From positions 1 through 56,432 of the forward strand of contig JAFAMD010000063.1 of assembly GCA_019233755.1 (NCBI GenBank): a DNA stretch of 56,432 bases, in the 5' to 3' direction. The position numbers and the translations under genes were made by a program. The DNA is from Acidobacteriaceae bacterium. Its GTDB lineage: Bacteria > Acidobacteriota > Terriglobia > Bryobacterales > Bryobacteraceae. This document shows positions 8,352 to 16,409 of this stretch, piece by piece. The notes beneath the pieces were generated by a model, which was not told the origin of the DNA, did not search any database, and saw nothing but the letters and a program-made list of their open reading frames with translations. The number at the start of each line of letters is the position of its first letter. The first letter of the stretch is position 1.

Positions 8352-8738
8352 ATGCAATACGCATTCCTCATCTACACCGAATTGAGCCTGCATGCCAGCA
8401 TGACGCCGGAAGACGCGGCCGCAGCTATCAACCGGAACTGGAACATCATCGATGAAGCAACCGCCCGCGGTGTTTTTCGCGGGGTTATGCGATTGGAGTC
8501 CACTACCCAGAGCGTAACCGCGCGCCGGCGCGAGGGAGATGCCAGCTTCACAGATGGGCCGTTCGCCGAGACGAAAGAAATCCTCGGCGGCTTCTATCTC
8601 ATCGATTGTAAGGACGACGAAGAGGCCCGCTACTGGGCAGGAAGGCTGACGGGGACGGGCTGTTCTACCGCTGTCGAGTTCCGGCCCGTAGCGGTCGTTC
8701 CAGAGCGTGTCCCGGAAGCCGCACTCGCAAGCTCCTGA
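8352..8738 (+). CDS. YCII/DGPF-domain protein (second copy)
   Basis: Second YCII/DGPF protein (128 aa), clearly paralogous to the one 30 bases upstream: it shares SFTDGPFAETKEILGGFYLIDC (about residues 62-83) but has a different N-terminus, QYAFLIYTELS. A strong ribosome site, AAGGAAGGAA, precedes the ATG. The stop is 9 bases from the ECF42 sigma gene, so the three genes form one operon. The pairing of two divergent copies may allow a heterodimer, which is inference. No catalytic function can be assigned. Confidence 0.9.
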   Translation: MQYAFLIYTELSLHASMTPEDAAAAINRNWNIIDEATARGVFRGVMRLESTTQSVTARRREGDASFTDGPFAETKEILGGFYLIDCKDDEEARYWAGRLTGTGCSTAVEFRPVAVVPERVPEAALASS

Positions 8739-8747
8739 CCCGCGGTT

Positions 8748-9998
8748 ATGTCTGAGGTAAGGGCAGCCGTCGGCGCCGTTTTTCGCGAAGAGTGGGGGCG
8801 CATCCTGGCGGGTCTGATTCGCAGGTCAGGATCGTTTGATCTTGCCGAAGACTCCCTCCAGGACGCGCTCGCCGCGGCTCTGGCGGCTTGGCCTGCCTCC
8901 GGCATCCCGGAAAACCCCGCAGCCTGGATCGCGGCCGTCGCACAACGGAAGATGATCGATTTAGTCCGCCGGGCCGCTACCTCTACCAGAAAAGCAGACG
9001 CGATTGCGTATGAATTGGAAGGCCGAACGCCAACCGGAATCGAAGAGGAGATAGACGTGTCCAGTTGGCCTGACGATCGGTTACGGCTCATGTTTACGTG
9101 TTGCCATCCTGCGCTGAGTCTCGACGCGCAGGTGGCTCTGTGCCTGCGAACGCTGGGCGGCCTCAACACTGCCGAGATCGCTCGCGCCTTCCTGGTATCC
9201 GAAGCCACCGTCGCGCAGCGCCTGGTCAGAGCGAAGCGTAAGATCCGCGATGCACGCATCCCTTACGAAGTTCCATCCAGCGCGCGCATCCCGGAACGGC
9301 TCGCCGCCCTGCAGGCCGTCATCTATCTCATCTTCAACGAAGGCTATCTGGCGAACTCGGGCGAACAGCTTGTACGCTCTGATTTGTGCGGCGAAGCGAT
9401 TCGGCTCGGCCGCCTGCTCGCAGGTCTCATGCCTGCTGCCGCAGAGAACCTCGGGCTGCTTTCCTTGATGCTCCTCCAGCACTCCCGGCGTGATACCCGC
9501 ATGTCTCCCGAAGGCGACCTCATTACCCTCGAAGAGCAGGATCGTTCCCGCTGGCATCACAACGAGATTGCGGAGGCGTTGTCCGTCCTCGATCGGGCAG
9601 CTCGCATGCACAATGCCGGGCCTTATCAGCTCCAGGCCGCAATAGCCGCCGTACATGCCCAAGCCGGCTCATCTGCGGAAACCGACTGGAGGCAGATCGC
9701 TGCCCTCTATGCCACGCTCATCCGCTTCAACAACTCCGCCGTAATACGTCTCAACCATGCCGTCGCTGTCGCAATGGGCGAACGCCTGGAAGCGGGCCTG
9801 CAGCTTATGGATGAACTGAACGGCAGCGCTGAACTTGACAACTACTACCTTCTCCCTGCTGCACGGGCCGATCTCCTCCGCCGTCTCGACCGGCTACAAG
9901 AAGCCGAATCGGAATATCACCGCGCTATCGAGCACGTTACAAACGAGGTCGAAAGGCGCTACCTCATGCGCCGCCTTGCATCGCTGCGCGCAGAGTGA
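8748..9998 (+). CDS. ECF42-type RNA polymerase sigma factor with C-terminal TPR-like extension
   Basis: Extracytoplasmic-function sigma factor of the ECF42 group (416 aa). Region 2 spans roughly residues 10-85 ([19 protein letters not shown], then [20 protein letters not shown]). Region 4 is around 120-165 ([24 protein letters not shown]). A long helical C-terminal extension follows (about 180-416), with the family hallmarks [26 protein letters not shown] and [17 protein letters not shown]42 factors have no classical anti-sigma factor; the extension is needed for activity and perhaps for sensing, and DGPF proteins are their usual neighbours, exactly as here. An ECF42-like promoter upstream of the operon suggests positive autoregulation. 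It ends 28 bases from the convergent amylomaltase gene, with no obvious terminator between. Confidence 0.93.
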   Translation: MSEVRAAVGAVFREEWGRILAGLIRRSGSFDLAEDSLQDALAAALAAWPASGIPENPAAWIAAVAQRKMIDLVRRAATSTRKADAIAYELEGRTPTGIEEEIDVSSWPDDRLRLMFTCCHPALSLDAQVALCLRTLGGLNTAEIARAFLVSEATVAQRLVRAKRKIRDARIPYEVPSSARIPERLAALQAVIYLIFNEGYLANSGEQLVRSDLCGEAIRLGRLLAGLMPAAAENLGLLSLMLLQHSRRDTRMSPEGDLITLEEQDRSRWHHNEIAEALSVLDRAARMHNAGPYQLQAAIAAVHAQAGSSAETDWRQIAALYATLIRFNNSAVIRLNHAVAVAMGERLEAGLQLMDELNGSAELDNYYLLPAARADLLRRLDRLQEAESEYHRAIEHVTNEVERRYLMRRLASLRAE

Positions 9999-10026
9999 TG
10001 TTCCTGAGTGCTCTGATCCCGGCGCG

Positions 10027-11595
10027 TCAGGATGCAGCCTCCGTAGTTGCCGCCCGAACAGAGCCAGACCTGTTCGAAGTATTCGTCAAGTCTTCCAACC
10101 ACTCAAAATTCTTCGCGGACAACATATGCTCCGTTGCGCGCCACCGCCAGTTTCCTTCCGCGCGGCCAGGTACGTTCATCCGGCCGTCGCGCCCCAGGTT
10201 CAGAACATCCTGCAGGGGAGTGATCGCGAGCGCGGCCTGCGACGTCCACGCCATGCGGATCAACTCAGAAGCGGCCTCGCGGGCGGCGCCTTCGGATCGT
10301 TTTACGTAACTCCACATCCATCGCCGCTCGCGATCGGGCAACTCTTCAAACCATTCCCGTGTGGTGGCATTGTCGTGCGTGCCCGTGTACACCACGGTAT
10401 TGCTCACATAATTGCGAGGAAGGTGGAGGTTATCCCGCTTGCCGTCGAAGGCGAACTGCAGCACCCGGGTCCCGGGAATGCGGAACTCGTCGCGAAGTGC
10501 AGACACATCAGGCGTGATAATGCCCAGGTCCTCGGCGATAAAGGGTAGCGCTCCCAATTTGCTCCGGAGTACAGTGAAGAACTCGGCGCCTGGACCGGGC
10601 CGCCATTCGCCTGTTTCCGCGGTAGAGGCGCCCGCTGGCACGTGCCAGGCGGCCGCAAACGCGCGGAAATGATCCAGGCGAATCACCTCGACGTGAGCCA
10701 GTAAGGCACTGATTCGGTCGACGCACCAACTGTAACCGGTGCGGCGAAGTGCCTCCCAGTCATAGACCGGGTTGCCCCAGAGTTGTCCCTGCGCGCTGAA
10801 ATAGTCGGGCGGCACGCCTGCCACGAATCGGGGCCGGCGCTGTTCATCGAGCAGAAACAACTCGGGGTTGGCCCACACGTCGCTCGAATCGGGAGAAACA
10901 AAGAAAGGTAGGTCGCCGATCAGCCGCACGCCCTTGTCACGGGCATACTCTTTCAGGCGCTCACCCTGCCGGAACAGCAGGAACTGCGCGAGACGAACGT
11001 GATCAATCTCACTCGCGAGTGATTCACGGGCGTGCGCCAGCGCAGCTGGCACGCGCTGGACCAGTTCCGCCGGCCATTCGAGGTAAGAGAAAGAGTTGTA
11101 TTTGGCTTTCAGCGCACGGAATAGCGCGTAATCTTCCAGCCAGCTCGCCCGCGCATGGCAGAACTCTTCATAGGCTGGCTGCAGATCCTTGCGTGCTCCG
11201 GCTCGAAACCTGTTCCATGCCGCTTTTAATAAGCCATGTTTGAACGGGATCACGACATCGTAGTCGGTACTTGTCGACGAAAATGCGCCCTTACACTCAT
11301 CCGCCCGTAACAGTCCGTCTTCGATCAAGAATTCGGGACTGATCAACAGCCCGTTGCCGGCGAACGACGACAAGCATTGATACGGCGAGTCGGCATACCC
11401 CGTGGGTCCAAGCGGCAAAGCCTGCCACCATCGTTGGCCTGCCTCCTCGAGGCGATCCACCCAAGTGTAGGCGCCAGGCCCAAGGTCCCCCATGCCATAT
11501 GGCGATGGCAGTGACGTGACATGAAGGAGCAAACCGGAGGCGCGATATCCCGTTGGGAATGGGGGAATGCTTGCTGGGCGGTTCGGATCCTCCAT
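10027..11595 (-). CDS. malQ: 4-alpha-glucanotransferase (amylomaltase)
   Basis: GH77 amylomaltase (522 aa), a cytoplasmic enzyme that transfers alpha-1,4-glucan segments between maltodextrins and releases glucose. The N-terminus has the family's GLLLHVTSLPSPYGMGDLG and the glucan-binding segment LPLGPTGYADSPYQCLSSFAGN. The catalytic residues fall where expected from Thermus amylomaltase: nucleophile Asp308 in RLDHFRAF, acid/base Glu355 in IAEDLG, and stabilising Asp408 in THDNAT. The gene starts 9 bases after the histidine-phosphatase gene, so the two are co-transcribed. Functionally it complements the glycogen phosphorylase and debranching genes at 28-33 kb, though it is not linked to them. 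Both halves of the protein are complete. Confidence 0.96.
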   Translation of the reverse strand: MEDPNRPASIPPFPTGYRASGLLLHVTSLPSPYGMGDLGPGAYTWVDRLEEAGQRWWQALPLGPTGYADSPYQCLSSFAGNGLLISPEFLIEDGLLRADECKGAFSSTSTDYDVVIPFKHGLLKAAWNRFRAGARKDLQPAYEEFCHARASWLEDYALFRALKAKYNSFSYLEWPAELVQRVPAALAHARESLASEIDHVRLAQFLLFRQGERLKEYARDKGVRLIGDLPFFVSPDSSDVWANPELFLLDEQRRPRFVAGVPPDYFSAQGQLWGNPVYDWEALRRTGYSWCVDRISALLAHVEVIRLDHFRAFAAAWHVPAGASTAETGEWRPGPGAEFFTVLRSKLGALPFIAEDLGIITPDVSALRDEFRIPGTRVLQFAFDGKRDNLHLPRNYVSNTVVYTGTHDNATTREWFEELPDRERRWMWSYVKRSEGAAREAASELIRMAWTSQAALAITPLQDVLNLGRDGRMNVPGRAEGNWRWRATEHMLSAKNFEWLEDLTNTSNRSGSVRAATTEAAS

Positions 11596-11604
11596 ATCTG
11601 TCCG

Positions 11605-12204
11605 TCACCCAATCACATGGTGAGTGTCGTTCCAAAGCCGGATGACTGGCCGGGAGAGATCTTGTTCATAGCCCAGAGCGCTTAAGCTGGCCGTGCTTAA
11701 CATGAACGAACGGGCATTGACCGTTGGTTCGATTCCGATCCAACGGCAGGCCAATACCCGAATGAAGTGCCCGCTTGAAAATAACAGTACGTCACCCTGC
11801 ACCGCGCGCACGCGCTTTACTACGCGGTCCGCCCGGGTTGCTACCTGCTGTGGTGATTCCCCTCCCGGGCAGCCGTCCCGAAAGAGTTGCCAGCCCGGAC
11901 GCTCAGCGCGAATCTCGCTGCCCGTCCGCCCCTCATACTCGCCGTAGTTCCACTCGACGAGGTCACGATCGATCTCGGCAGCCGCGCCGAACCCCGCAAG
12001 CTCACAAGTGCGAACCGCGCGCTGCAGTGGGCTGGCGAAAACTTTGGCGAAAGTCAATCCCTTCAGCCGTTCCGCCAGCCGCTGGGCGTTGTGTTCCCCG
12101 GCCTCGGTCAGCGGTAGATCAGTAAGTCCGGTATGCTGGCCCGTAAGGGTCCAAGCCGTCTCGCCGTGCCGGGCCAGGTAAGCAATAGGAAGGTTGTTAG
12201 TCAC
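11605..12204 (-). CDS. histidine phosphatase (phosphoglycerate-mutase-like)
   Basis: Cytoplasmic member of the histidine phosphatase superfamily, branch 1 (199 aa). The phosphohistidine motif YLARHGETAW begins at residue 9, so the nucleophile is the His of RHGE. The second catalytic His is in LLFSSGHFIRVL (about 144-155). The acidic proton donor is expected in the DLVEWNYGEYEG segment. Relatives dephosphorylate small phosphosugars or nucleotides, and CobC and GpmB belong here; the substrate cannot be deduced from sequence. It is the first gene of a two-gene unit with malQ, which makes a sugar phosphate plausible but unproven. A 67-base gap separates it from the DUF2950 gene upstream. Confidence 0.9.
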   Translation of the reverse strand: MTNNLPIAYLARHGETAWTLTGQHTGLTDLPLTEAGEHNAQRLAERLKGLTFAKVFASPLQRAVRTCELAGFGAAAEIDRDLVEWNYGEYEGRTGSEIRAERPGWQLFRDGCPGGESPQQVATRADRVVKRVRAVQGDVLLFSSGHFIRVLACRWIGIEPTVNARSFMLSTASLSALGYEQDLSRPVIRLWNDTHHVIG

Positions 12205-12271
12205 CGTTTTGTCCAGGCGAGTCAGTTAAAGATACAGCGCAAGGCAAGAGTAAACGGCTCTGACTTGTCAT

Positions 12272-13318
12272 TTATGTCTCGTCGTCCGCAACATCCTTGT
12301 CCGTAACATCCGGAGGCCACTGATCATCGGTACGCTGCCAGGTGGAGTCCGGATTATAAAGTTCCATGTTCTTCACGATGTTGAGGGAGTCAGGCCCCAA
12401 GTCTTTCTGGTAAACGATTCCGTCGTTATTTACGATGAAGGTCTTCACTCCGGTCACACGGTAATCCACTGGAACCGCGACAAGCGCAAACCCGCCGATC
12501 ATGACGCCTTCGATTACATAGTCCAGCCTTCCCATGGGTGCCGCCGGGCCCTGCCCTTTCAGAACCTTGAAGTAGTAGCCATGAAAGCCCGACTTTCCAA
12601 TGGAGTAACCTTCCGACAGTGCTTTAGCCACGGCTTCTCCGATCGGTCCGTCGGCGGTTCCGTCGGCATTCTGCCAATATAAGCCATCCTGTTTTCCCGG
12701 GGTGCTGAATATCTTCTGCGCATATTGATTCACCCCTGAGTCATCGTGAATCTCCGAAGCATATTCTTCTTGTGCTTCTACAAAGCCGCGGCAGACTTGG
12801 ATAGCGTCCAGCTCGTTCGCGCCAATGCGCCGGAAAAGAATCTCTTGCCGGCCCGCCTTGGCATCGAAATACCATTTGCCGCTTATCTTGACGAGGGGAA
12901 CTGGCATAGGCCAGTCCTCTGCTCCCACTACGATGGTTGCGCGGTTAGGCTTCGCGGGATCGGTAGCGATCGAGTTTTTCGTTCGGGCCTCTTCGGCAAA
13001 GGCAGCCACATTGTTCTTATCTCGGACAGGATCTGCCGAGGAGACGAAGTCCTTCCCCTCTGGCCCGAAGATTGCCATCAGCTCCGGAACGTCGTAAGCT
13101 CCCGCTGCTTTGATGAGAGCTTCGGCAGCCTGCTGTGGCGTATCAAACGCCCTTGCCCCCTGTGGCGCGGCCTGTTGCGGCTTAGGTTGTTGGGGCGTGG
13201 GTTGCTGTGGCGCGGTCTTCTGCGCCATGGCGTGACTTGGCAGGCCTGGCCTCAGGACAGCGGTGACCAGAACCAGGGCGGCGAGCATTTTGCTGAACGC
13301 AGACAATCTTGATTTCAT
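12272..13318 (-). CDS. DUF2950 secreted protein
   Basis: Exported protein of the DUF2950 family (348 aa from the chosen start); the function is unknown. I place the start at 13318 because GAGGAAA lies just upstream and MKSRLSAFSKMLAALVLVTAVL then gives a normal signal peptide. A Gln/Pro-rich linker (about 35-55) precedes the conserved domain, which includes ISGKWYFDAKAGRQEILFRR, the GLYW block, GFHGYYFKVLKGQGPAAP and IVNNDGIVYQKDLGPDS. It lies 29 bases downstream of the DUF3300 gene, an association frequent in proteobacteria and acidobacteria, so the two probably act together in the envelope. A second, frameshifted DUF2950 gene lies at the right end of the window. Confidence 0.9.
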   Translation of the reverse strand: MKSRLSAFSKMLAALVLVTAVLRPGLPSHAMAQKTAPQQPTPQQPKPQQAAPQGARAFDTPQQAAEALIKAAGAYDVPELMAIFGPEGKDFVSSADPVRDKNNVAAFAEEARTKNSIATDPAKPNRATIVVGAEDWPMPVPLVKISGKWYFDAKAGRQEILFRRIGANELDAIQVCRGFVEAQEEYASEIHDDSGVNQYAQKIFSTPGKQDGLYWQNADGTADGPIGEAVAKALSEGYSIGKSGFHGYYFKVLKGQGPAAPMGRLDYVIEGVMIGGFALVAVPVDYRVTGVKTFIVNNDGIVYQKDLGPDSLNIVKNMELYNPDSTWQRTDDQWPPDVTDKDVADDET

Positions 13319-13347
13319 CGTTTCCTCGTGAATCATGATTCGCATCC

Positions 13348-14871
13348 CTACCTGCGCCGGCCGCCGCCACCGCCACGGCCGCCACCGCCACCACGGGAAC
13401 CTCCGAAACTCGAAGCGCCGCGCGAACTGCTGGCTCGTGCCCCGCGCCCGGTCGTGCCGCTGGATGCTCCGCCAAATGCGCTACTGTTCCTCGCACTCCC
13501 CGTGTTCGGAACTTGTCGGTTGCCGACGCGATCAGCACCGGTGCCGCCGCGATTCGCACCTAAATTACGATCGTTGCCGCCGCCACGATTCGCCCCCAGA
13601 TTACGATCACCTTCGCCGCCGCGGTTCGCCCCGGTATTGCGATCACCATTAGCACCGCGATTCGCGCCCAGGTTACGGTCGCCAGCATCACCGCGGTTCG
13701 CCCCCAGATTGCGATCACCGTTACCACCCCGATTCGCACCCAGGTTACGATCACCAGCAGAGCCGCGATTGTCCCCGAGGTTGCGATCACCGCGCGCACC
13801 CTGATTCTGCCGTGCATTCGCTTGCCGCGAGCTCAATGATTCCCCGCGAGTGGTGCCGCCGAATCTATTTGCCGTGGCCCTGTCTCCGTACGGGGCGCCG
13901 CCGCGGTGCTGCGGATTGTGCTGCCACTGCGAACTTCTGTTCCCGCTTCCGACGTTGGTTCTGCTGCTGCGGTTGACGTTGGCGTTGCTATTGCGGTTGA
14001 AGCTGTTGTTATTGTTTATCGTGATGTTGTTGTTACCGCCATGCCAGCCGCAGTTATAACCCCATCCTCCGCTCCAGAAGGCTCCCATCATCACTCCAAC
14101 ACCGAACGAGAGCGCCAGTCCAGCCGCGTAATATCCAGGCGGCGGATAGGCCACCGGCGGATAAGGATAGACGGGTGGTGCCGCCCCATAAACCACGGTC
14201 GGGTTGTAACTCGGGACATACACCACTTGAGGGTTGGCCTGTTCAATCACAACAACCTGTTTGGATTCCACCACCTTCGTCTCAACCTTCATCTGCTCGT
14301 TCGATTTCAGGTTGCCGGTGTCTTTTGCCTTCGCCCGCATGCGCTGAACTGCATCCATCACGTCTGACTGTTGCGCCAGGAATGCGTTCCCTAGCTCCGC
14401 TGTCCATTTAATGTTGTCTGCCAATTGCTTGACTACATCCGGCAGAGCGGCCATGGCCTGGACACTGGGATCCCAGTCCTCCTTTTGCACTGCATCTGCC
14501 AGGGCCTTGTCTTTTAAGTCTTTATGTTTCCCCAACCACTGCTGAAGCTGAATGATTTCTAAAGGGTAGGTGGACGCGGCCAGCACCTGGGCCAGCAGCG
14601 GGTCTGGGTAAAGCGCAATTGGTGCCACCAGCGAGTCCAGTTGCCCTGGCGAGATCTTCGCGGCTGCCTGATCCGCTGGCACACCCGGTTGCTGTGCCTG
14701 GGGTTGTTGAGCCTGGGCTGGTTGAGCCTGGGCTGGTTGAGCTTGGGATGGTTGAGCTTCGCCCGTTGCCGGTATCGTGCTCCCTGGCGCGACCGCCGCC
14801 GCGCAGATAATCGCGACAAGCTCTCGAAAGAGCTGAAATAGACCACGGCTGGAAATTCGTCTTGGCCTCAT
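13348..14871 (-). CDS. DUF3300 secreted protein with Gly/Arg/Asn-rich repeat tail
   Basis: Exported protein of the DUF3300 family (507 aa); function unknown. A signal-like N-terminus (FQLFRELVAIICAAAVAPG) is followed by a Gln/Ala/Pro linker made of repeated AQPAQ units (about 38-63). The DUF3300 domain (about 73-250) contains LVAPIALYPDPLLAQVLAAS, EIIQLQQWL, DPSVQAM and VYVPSYNPTVVYG. A membrane-like Gly-rich segment (LALSFGVGVMMGAFWSGGWG) and a poly-Asn stretch come next. The tail has seven copies of a 12-residue unit (NRGGNGDRNLGA) and ends in Gly/Arg runs. GGAGGA lies about 10 bases before the ATG. It sits between the OmpA and DUF2950 genes in one envelope operon. Confidence 0.9.
   Translation of the reverse strand: MRPRRISSRGLFQLFRELVAIICAAAVAPGSTIPATGEAQPSQAQPAQAQPAQAQQPQAQQPGVPADQAAAKISPGQLDSLVAPIALYPDPLLAQVLAASTYPLEIIQLQQWLGKHKDLKDKALADAVQKEDWDPSVQAMAALPDVVKQLADNIKWTAELGNAFLAQQSDVMDAVQRMRAKAKDTGNLKSNEQMKVETKVVESKQVVVIEQANPQVVYVPSYNPTVVYGAAPPVYPYPPVAYPPPGYYAAGLALSFGVGVMMGAFWSGGWGYNCGWHGGNNNITINNNNSFNRNSNANVNRSSRTNVGSGNRSSQWQHNPQHRGGAPYGDRATANRFGGTTRGESLSSRQANARQNQGARGDRNLGDNRGSAGDRNLGANRGGNGDRNLGANRGDAGDRNLGANRGANGDRNTGANRGGEGDRNLGANRGGGNDRNLGANRGGTGADRVGNRQVPNTGSARNSSAFGGASSGTTGRGARASSSRGASSFGGSRGGGGGRGGGGGRRR
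13548..13800 (-). repeat. 36-bp tandem repeats inside the DUF3300 gene
   Basis: About seven in-frame copies of a 36-bp unit encode the 12-residue motif NRGG-x-GDRNLGA. The copies differ at scattered third positions and at one or two variable codons, so this is an old coding repeat and not a recent amplification. Confidence 0.85.
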
Positions 14872-14920
14872 ATCGTTGATTCCTCCGTCGTCCGGGAAAA
14901 CCAGGGAGCACGTAGCGGAT

Positions 14921-15847
14921 CTATACTCCGGCCACGGCTTTATTCTGTAGAACGCGCACTACCACCCGGCGATTCTCCGCCTGTCCTTCCGCCGTGCTAT
15001 TGTTGCCGACCTGGTGAGTCTCGCCCATGGCGCCCGGGGCCAGCATTCTGGTGAGCGGAACATTACCCTGCTGAAGCAGGACTTTAGTCACGTTGCCGGC
15101 GCGGTCTTCACTGAGCTGTTGGTTCAAGGCCACGCTGCCGACAGCCGAGGCGTAGCCTTTCACCTCGATCATGTAGCCGTCGATGGTCTTGGCCTTCTCC
15201 GCTAACGCCACCAGTTGAGGAGTGTACTGTGGGTCAACGTCGACCTTGCCGTTGGCGAAGTAAACCGTTACCTCGTCTCGAATATAGTAATCGTCAAGCT
15301 GTCCGAAGCGCGCGACCGCAGCACTAATGGCTGCCTTGTTGGCGGCGATCTTCGCCTGCTGTTCGGTCAACTGCGTCTGTTGCTGCTGCAAAGCTTCCTG
15401 CTGGGCTTTCAGCGCTGCCTGCTGCTTTGCTAACTCCTCCTGGTTCTGCTGAGTCTGTACCTTCGTTTCGTGCATGCCGGCCTGAATGGATTCAGCCTGT
15501 TCCAGATCATTGCCCTTGAACTTGATTGACGAAGCCACTAGCTGGTTTTGATCGTTGTAGTTACCTTCTACCTGCACGGCAAGCCCTGGAATGAGAGCGG
15601 CCATCGACATCTCCTTCCTGCGGGCCTTCAACATTCCCTGTACTTGCGCTACCTGCGTGTTGTCGGTCAGCACGACGACCATACTCGGGTTATCTGCCGT
15701 CTGCAGAACCATGGTGTCGCCATTTCGTGCTTTGATCAGACCTTTGACCTTCACCCCATCTGCGGAGGCCGCCGTACTCAACACCGCCATCAGGATGATC
15801 GACAATATTGCGGCAGGTAGCATTCCAACGGACTTGTGTCGCTTCAT
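14921..15847 (-). CDS. OmpA-family envelope protein with coiled coil
   Basis: Exported protein (308 aa) with a C-terminal OmpA-like peptidoglycan-binding domain. The start at 15847 is supported by AAGGAGAAGG directly upstream and by a normal signal peptide (MKRHKSVGMLPAAILSIILM, cleavage after STAASA). Residues about 30-115 form a small beta domain (VKVKGLIKARNGDTMVLQT). A Gln-rich coiled coil (about 125-175) follows, then the OmpA domain (about 190-300) with VTVYFANGKVDVDPQYTPQL, YMIEVKGYASAVGSVALNQQLS and the closing ENRRVVVRVL. The Asp of the canonical GHTD motif is replaced in GYAS, a common variant. It probably tethers the DUF3300/DUF2950 partners to the cell wall; that role is inference from gene order. 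Confidence 0.9.
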   Translation of the reverse strand: MKRHKSVGMLPAAILSIILMAVLSTAASADGVKVKGLIKARNGDTMVLQTADNPSMVVVLTDNTQVAQVQGMLKARRKEMSMAALIPGLAVQVEGNYNDQNQLVASSIKFKGNDLEQAESIQAGMHETKVQTQQNQEELAKQQAALKAQQEALQQQQTQLTEQQAKIAANKAAISAAVARFGQLDDYYIRDEVTVYFANGKVDVDPQYTPQLVALAEKAKTIDGYMIEVKGYASAVGSVALNQQLSEDRAGNVTKVLLQQGNVPLTRMLAPGAMGETHQVGNNSTAEGQAENRRVVVRVLQNKAVAGV

Positions 15848-15888
15848 AACCTTCTCCTTCCTTTCTGCCTTGGTTTGAGAGTTCCATC

Positions 15889-16206
15889 TCACGCCTGACG
15901 AACCTCCGCCACGTAATCGAGCCCGCGTGTTGTTTCGAGGAAGTCAAACCGCACTTCCGGCGGTTCCCGAGCTGCTTCCATCAAGCCGAGCAGCGACGTG
16001 AAGGGCTCTGATCGTACGCGCCGCCGCATGTCGGCTTCTGTCGCCCATTCTTCGAAGTAGTGGACAGTCGAATCCGGATCCGACCACACACTGCACCCAA
16101 GGCATCCGTTCTCGAGTCGTATCTCGATCATCAGAGATCGAAAAGCCTGCACGAGTTGGTGGATGCCAGAGCGCGGCCCCGCTAACACCACGGTCAGTCG
16201 CACCAT
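15889..16206 (-). CDS. antibiotic-biosynthesis-monooxygenase (ABM) domain protein
   Basis: Small dimeric alpha/beta-barrel protein (105 aa) of the ABM/quinol monooxygenase type. It shows GCLGCSVWSDPDSTVHYFEEWATEADM (roughly residues 34-60), then RSEPFTSLLGLM. Enzymes with this fold oxidise quinols or polyketides without a cofactor, and many relatives have no known substrate. I chose the ATG at 16206, which gives the standard start MVRLTVV; a longer reading frame upstream lacks similarity to the fold. There is no Shine-Dalgarno. A sigma-54-like element ends 12 bases upstream, and the neighbouring upstream gene encodes a sigma-54 activator, so this gene may be its target. Confidence 0.85.
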   Translation of the reverse strand: MVRLTVVLAGPRSGIHQLVQAFRSLMIEIRLENGCLGCSVWSDPDSTVHYFEEWATEADMRRRVRSEPFTSLLGLMEAAREPPEVRFDFLETTRGLDYVAEVRQA

Positions 16207-16217
16207 GGCCAATCGAA

Positions 16218-16233
16218 AGCAGCATCCGTTCCA
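16218..16233 (-). promoter_or_regulatory. possible sigma-54 (-24/-12) promoter
   Basis: On the minus strand the 16 bases TGGAACGGATGCTGCT match TGGCACG-N4-TTGCW at 10 of 12 defined positions, including the essential GG and GC pairs at the correct spacing. A start of transcription about 12 bases further would coincide with the ATG of the ABM gene, which would make a leaderless message. The sigma-54 activator gene lies just upstream. Confidence 0.4.
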
Positions 16234-16317
16234 TATCCGACCACCGTTGAGTCCGAACACAAGCTGTTCGCGGAATGAAGAGTTTGGCGCGGCTGATTCC
16301 GCCCGATTCGAACCGCG

Positions 16318-16335
16318 TGGAGGAGGCCTCCTCCA
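16318..16335. promoter_or_regulatory. perfect 18-bp palindrome between activator and ABM gene
   Basis: TGGAGGAGG followed directly by its exact complement CCTCCTCCA forms an uninterrupted palindrome about 85 bp upstream of the sigma-54-like element. Its location, upstream of a -24/-12 candidate, is where an enhancer-type activator site would lie. Binding is not shown. Confidence 0.4.
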
Positions 16336-16409
16336 GCATTCCAGAGGAATCCACGGAATCTCGGAGTCGATGATCTCGGTGTTTCCCCAGGGGTCTCGAT
16401 CTTCTATAA

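Noticed and set aside
13548..13800. Regularly spaced repeats that superficially resemble a CRISPR array
   Set aside because: The units are contiguous, without spacers, stay in frame and encode the 12-residue repeat of the DUF3300 protein.
16300..16318. CCCGATTCGAACCGCG looks like a tRNA T loop on the minus strand
   Set aside because: The flanking bases do not form a T stem, and no anticodon arm or acceptor stem can be built around it.
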